From Lysobacterales bacterium (GTDB taxonomy: Bacteria > Pseudomonadota > Gammaproteobacteria > Xanthomonadales > Marinicellaceae): a stretch of DNA of 64,000 nt. Made by a program: the position numbers and the translations under genes. This document shows, piece after piece, positions 61,983 to 64,000 of this stretch. A model generated the notes under the pieces. That model saw only the letters and a list, made by a program, of their open reading frames with translations. It ran no database searches and was not told where the DNA came from. The DNA lies in assembly GCA_020442635.1 (NCBI GenBank), contig JAGRJR010000005.1:1-64000 (forward strand). The letters run 5' to 3'. How positions within the stretch are numbered: position 1 is the stretch's first letter; the number at the start of each line of letters is the position of its first letter.

Positions 61983-63227
61983 CTATAAATCCAAAGCCTC
62001 GGCGCTCACCCGGTCAGAAAACACATAGGCATCCAACATAGACTCTGGGGGTTGATCCAAGTCAGCTTGTAAGGTAATGATACCCGCCTGTTGCCCAATG
62101 GTTATCCCGCCAACTGGCTGTGCAGCAATCTGACTACCACCTGCCACAGCCTGTATCCACAACCAGCTGCCCACATGTGGCAGCTTTGCATCACAACAAA
62201 CATTACGTTGTTGCAGGAACAAACGTTGTGAGTATTCCAACATTTTCAGTTCTGCTGCTGGATTGATTTCAATGTGACTGTCCGAACCAATGCCAAACCG
62301 ACCTTGTTGTTGTATAAAGGCGGGCATTGGGAAAATACCATCACCCAAATTGGCTTCTGTTAAAGGACAGATGCCTGCCACAGCATTAGAGTTGCTGATC
62401 ATTTGTATTTCTTGATCATTCAAATGCGTTGCATGTACCAGGCACCAACGCTGATTGACCTCAAATTGACTGTACAAATACTCAACAGGTCTAAGACCGG
62501 TGTGTTGAATCAGCGCCTCTACTTCCGCTTGTTGTTCAGCGATATGGATATGTATAGGCCAATCTTCAGGCGTGTTCTCCAGCACTTCCCGTATTTGTTT
62601 TGCTGAAACGGCACGTAAAGAATGGAAACAGATACCAAGTTTTTGTCCACTTTGTAAACTAGCATGTAATTGATTCAATAAATTCAGATACTCAGAGACT
62701 GACAACTCAAATCGTTTTTGTTTAGCCAACAAAGGCTGTTTACCGACTCCGGCAAAAGCATACAAAACCGGCAACAAGGTGATGTTCAAGCCCACCTCAG
62801 CAGCAGCTTTTAATATCACTTTGGAATGTGTCAAATAGTCATTGTGATTATTTTTGTTACGATGCAGGTAATGAAACTCACAGACTGAACTGTAACCTGC
62901 CTGTTTCATTTCCTGATAACACCTTTTTGCGGTTTCATACAGGCTCGCTTCTTCCATTTCACTAGCCAGCCGATACATCAAGTCACGCCATGACCAAAAG
63001 TCATCATTGACATTGGCACGGTATTCACTGAGCCCTGCCATGGCACGTTGAAACACATGAGAATGAATGTTGGGCATTTGTGGAATTACCACTGACATGA
63101 TCTGATCTTGTGGCTGTGAATTGGCTCCAACCTCGATATGGCTGTAGTTACCCTGTGTGACTTCGACCCGGACATTATCTTGCCAACCTGAAGGCAACAG
63201 GGCCGATTTAAAAAAATAGCTGTTCAT
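61983..63227 (-). CDS. hutF: Formimidoylglutamate deiminase HutF
   Basis: HutF hydrolyses N-formimino-L-glutamate to N-formyl-L-glutamate and ammonia, in the five-step histidine degradation route. The 414-residue protein is slightly shorter than most (about 450). The metal site is visible: HxH in MPNIHSHVFQRAM, His in GICFHSLRAV, His in LVHATHLNDQE and Asp in GIGSDSHIEINPAAEL. The DDFWSWRDLMYRLA segment is characteristic of HutF. It is divergent from hutI, 64 bases apart, in a region likely to hold shared control. Confidence 0.94.
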   Translation of the reverse strand: MNSYFFKSALLPSGWQDNVRVEVTQGNYSHIEVGANSQPQDQIMSVVIPQMPNIHSHVFQRAMAGLSEYRANVNDDFWSWRDLMYRLASEMEEASLYETAKRCYQEMKQAGYSSVCEFHYLHRNKNNHNDYLTHSKVILKAAAEVGLNITLLPVLYAFAGVGKQPLLAKQKRFELSVSEYLNLLNQLHASLQSGQKLGICFHSLRAVSAKQIREVLENTPEDWPIHIHIAEQQAEVEALIQHTGLRPVEYLYSQFEVNQRWCLVHATHLNDQEIQMISNSNAVAGICPLTEANLGDGIFPMPAFIQQQGRFGIGSDSHIEINPAAELKMLEYSQRLFLQQRNVCCDAKLPHVGSWLWIQAVAGGSQIAAQPVGGITIGQQAGIITLQADLDQPPESMLDAYVFSDRVSAEALDL

Positions 63228-63291
63228 TCTAGATGATGTTTATCATAATGGTTGATGATTGGAACTGTAGGCCAAAGCCAAAATAAAAACA

Positions 63292-64000
63292 ATGAAAAAA
63301 CCATGCGATTTACTCATTCATCATGCCCAATTAATTTCCTGTGCTGATACCGGGGCTGGATGCGGTCTTTGGGAAAATGGCGCGATTGCATGTGAAGCGG
63401 GTAAAATCATTTGGATAGGCGCATCGGATCAAATTTCTGCTTTTGAACCTAAACAATCTGTGGATGCCAATAGCCAAATTGTCACACCTGCTTTGATTGA
63501 TTGTCACACCCATTTGGTTTTTGCTGGCAGCAGAGCCAATGAATTTGCCATGCGTTTGGCAGGGGCCGGTTATGAAGAAATAGCTCGTGCTGGTGGTGGC
63601 ATATTATCCACAGTGAAAGCCACCCGTGAAGCCAGTCTGGATGAATTGGTCAATTCAACTTGTGAACGAATGGCTCATTTAAAATCTCAAGGGGTGATGA
63701 CGGTAGAAATCAAATCTGGCTATGGACTGGATTTTGACAACGAATTAAAGATGCTGAAAGCAGCTCGATTAGCAGGTGAGCGTATGCAAATGAATGTGCG
63801 AACTACCTTATTAGCTGCTCATGCTTTTCCACCAGAGTACAAAGACAATCGCAATGGCTATGTTGATTTAATTTGTCACAAAATCATTCCCCATGTGGCC
63901 AAAAACCAATTGGCTGATGCGGTTGATGCTTTTTGTGAAGGTATTGGCTTTACTTATGAAGAGACGCAACAAATCTTTGATGCCGCAGCCCGTTGGGGTT
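63292..64000 (+). CDS. hutI: Imidazolonepropionase HutI, N-terminal part
   Basis: The frame opens with ATG at 63292 and runs off the right edge after 236 codons (family length about 410). HutI hydrolyses 4-imidazolone-5-propionate to N-formimino-L-glutamate, the substrate of HutF. Metal ligands HxH lie in LIDCHTHLVFAG. The family segments FAMRLAGAGYEEIARAGGGI, TVEIKSGYGLD and LLAAHAFPPEY are intact. Together with divergent hutF this gives the deiminase version of histidine degradation. Confidence 0.96.
   Translation, partial: MKKPCDLLIHHAQLISCADTGAGCGLWENGAIACEAGKIIWIGASDQISAFEPKQSVDANSQIVTPALIDCHTHLVFAGSRANEFAMRLAGAGYEEIARAGGGILSTVKATREASLDELVNSTCERMAHLKSQGVMTVEIKSGYGLDFDNELKMLKAARLAGERMQMNVRTTLLAAHAFPPEYKDNRNGYVDLICHKIIPHVAKNQLADAVDAFCEGIGFTYEETQQIFDAAARWG

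Noticed and set aside
1-64000. CRISPR array, tRNA/rRNA genes, insertion sequences, prophage or attachment sites
   Set aside because: Read through on both strands; no regularly spaced repeats, cloverleaf-like segments, transposase or integrase genes were recognised.

Overview
The window reads as chromosome of a low-GC, aerobic, marine-type gammaproteobacterium. Support comes from gene order: aroK-aroB-SPOR protein, a Pseudomonas-like cytochrome oxidase cluster (coxB-coxA-ctaG-coxC-DUF2909-SURF1-x-ctaA-ctaB), gspAB, DUF1820, trkA-trkH, and divergent hutF/hutI. Many secreted proteins end in an IF-x-(D/N)-G-F-E tail, which I associate with Lysobacterales/Marinicella-like bacteria. That genus-level placement is inference. 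I saw no rRNA, tRNA, CRISPR array, prophage or insertion sequence.

Layout. 1-2358: a partial anchored protein and mnmG. 2514-8380: three exported proteins (DUF4832/4874-like, a beta-domain/amidohydrolase fusion, a beta-helix protein). 8668-12115: an NTF2-like protein and a class GN sortase with its VIT/VWA target. 12353-18729: a serine hydrolase, an S41 peptidase, a LytS/LytTR two-component pair and an exported protein. 19050-28994: lysM, then a long minus-strand respiratory block holding the aa3-type cytochrome oxidase structural and assembly genes, heme O/A synthesis, a TatD hydrolase and tcdA. It includes a 43-residue small membrane protein gene between coxA and ctaG. 29202-38228: a Ser/Thr kinase with C-terminal helical repeats, its ECF sigma factor, three tandem beta-helix paralogues and an HzsA-like haem protein. 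38550-43803: putA, a YafK-like L,D-transpeptidase-fold protein and two unknowns. 43929-54672: gspA-gspB-rhomboid, DUF1820, a degenerate NtrX-like regulator, trkA, two trkH genes plus a trkH tail remnant, SirB2, folK and a TVNGSI-repeat protein. 54726-64000: rluE, a TonB-like protein, a B12/radical SAM enzyme with an isochorismatase-family hydrolase, the aro block, hutF and the start of hutI.

The most interesting region is 29202-38386. A sigma factor whose region 2.2 reads DTSD instead of the usual DAED-like acidic motif is translationally coupled to a transmembrane kinase. All four secreted-protein genes next to the pair carry TGTTCGG-N15-(xxxTT) upstream, and all four products end in the IFxxGFE-type tail. 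My hypothesis is a phosphorylation-gated sigma factor driving a surface or secreted protein set. Apart from the coding content and the motifs, this is inference. Other items worth a second look are the tail shared by seven proteins, the mosaic structure of the tandem paralogues, the trkH remnant, the NtrX lacking its sigma-54 loop, and the radical SAM operon.
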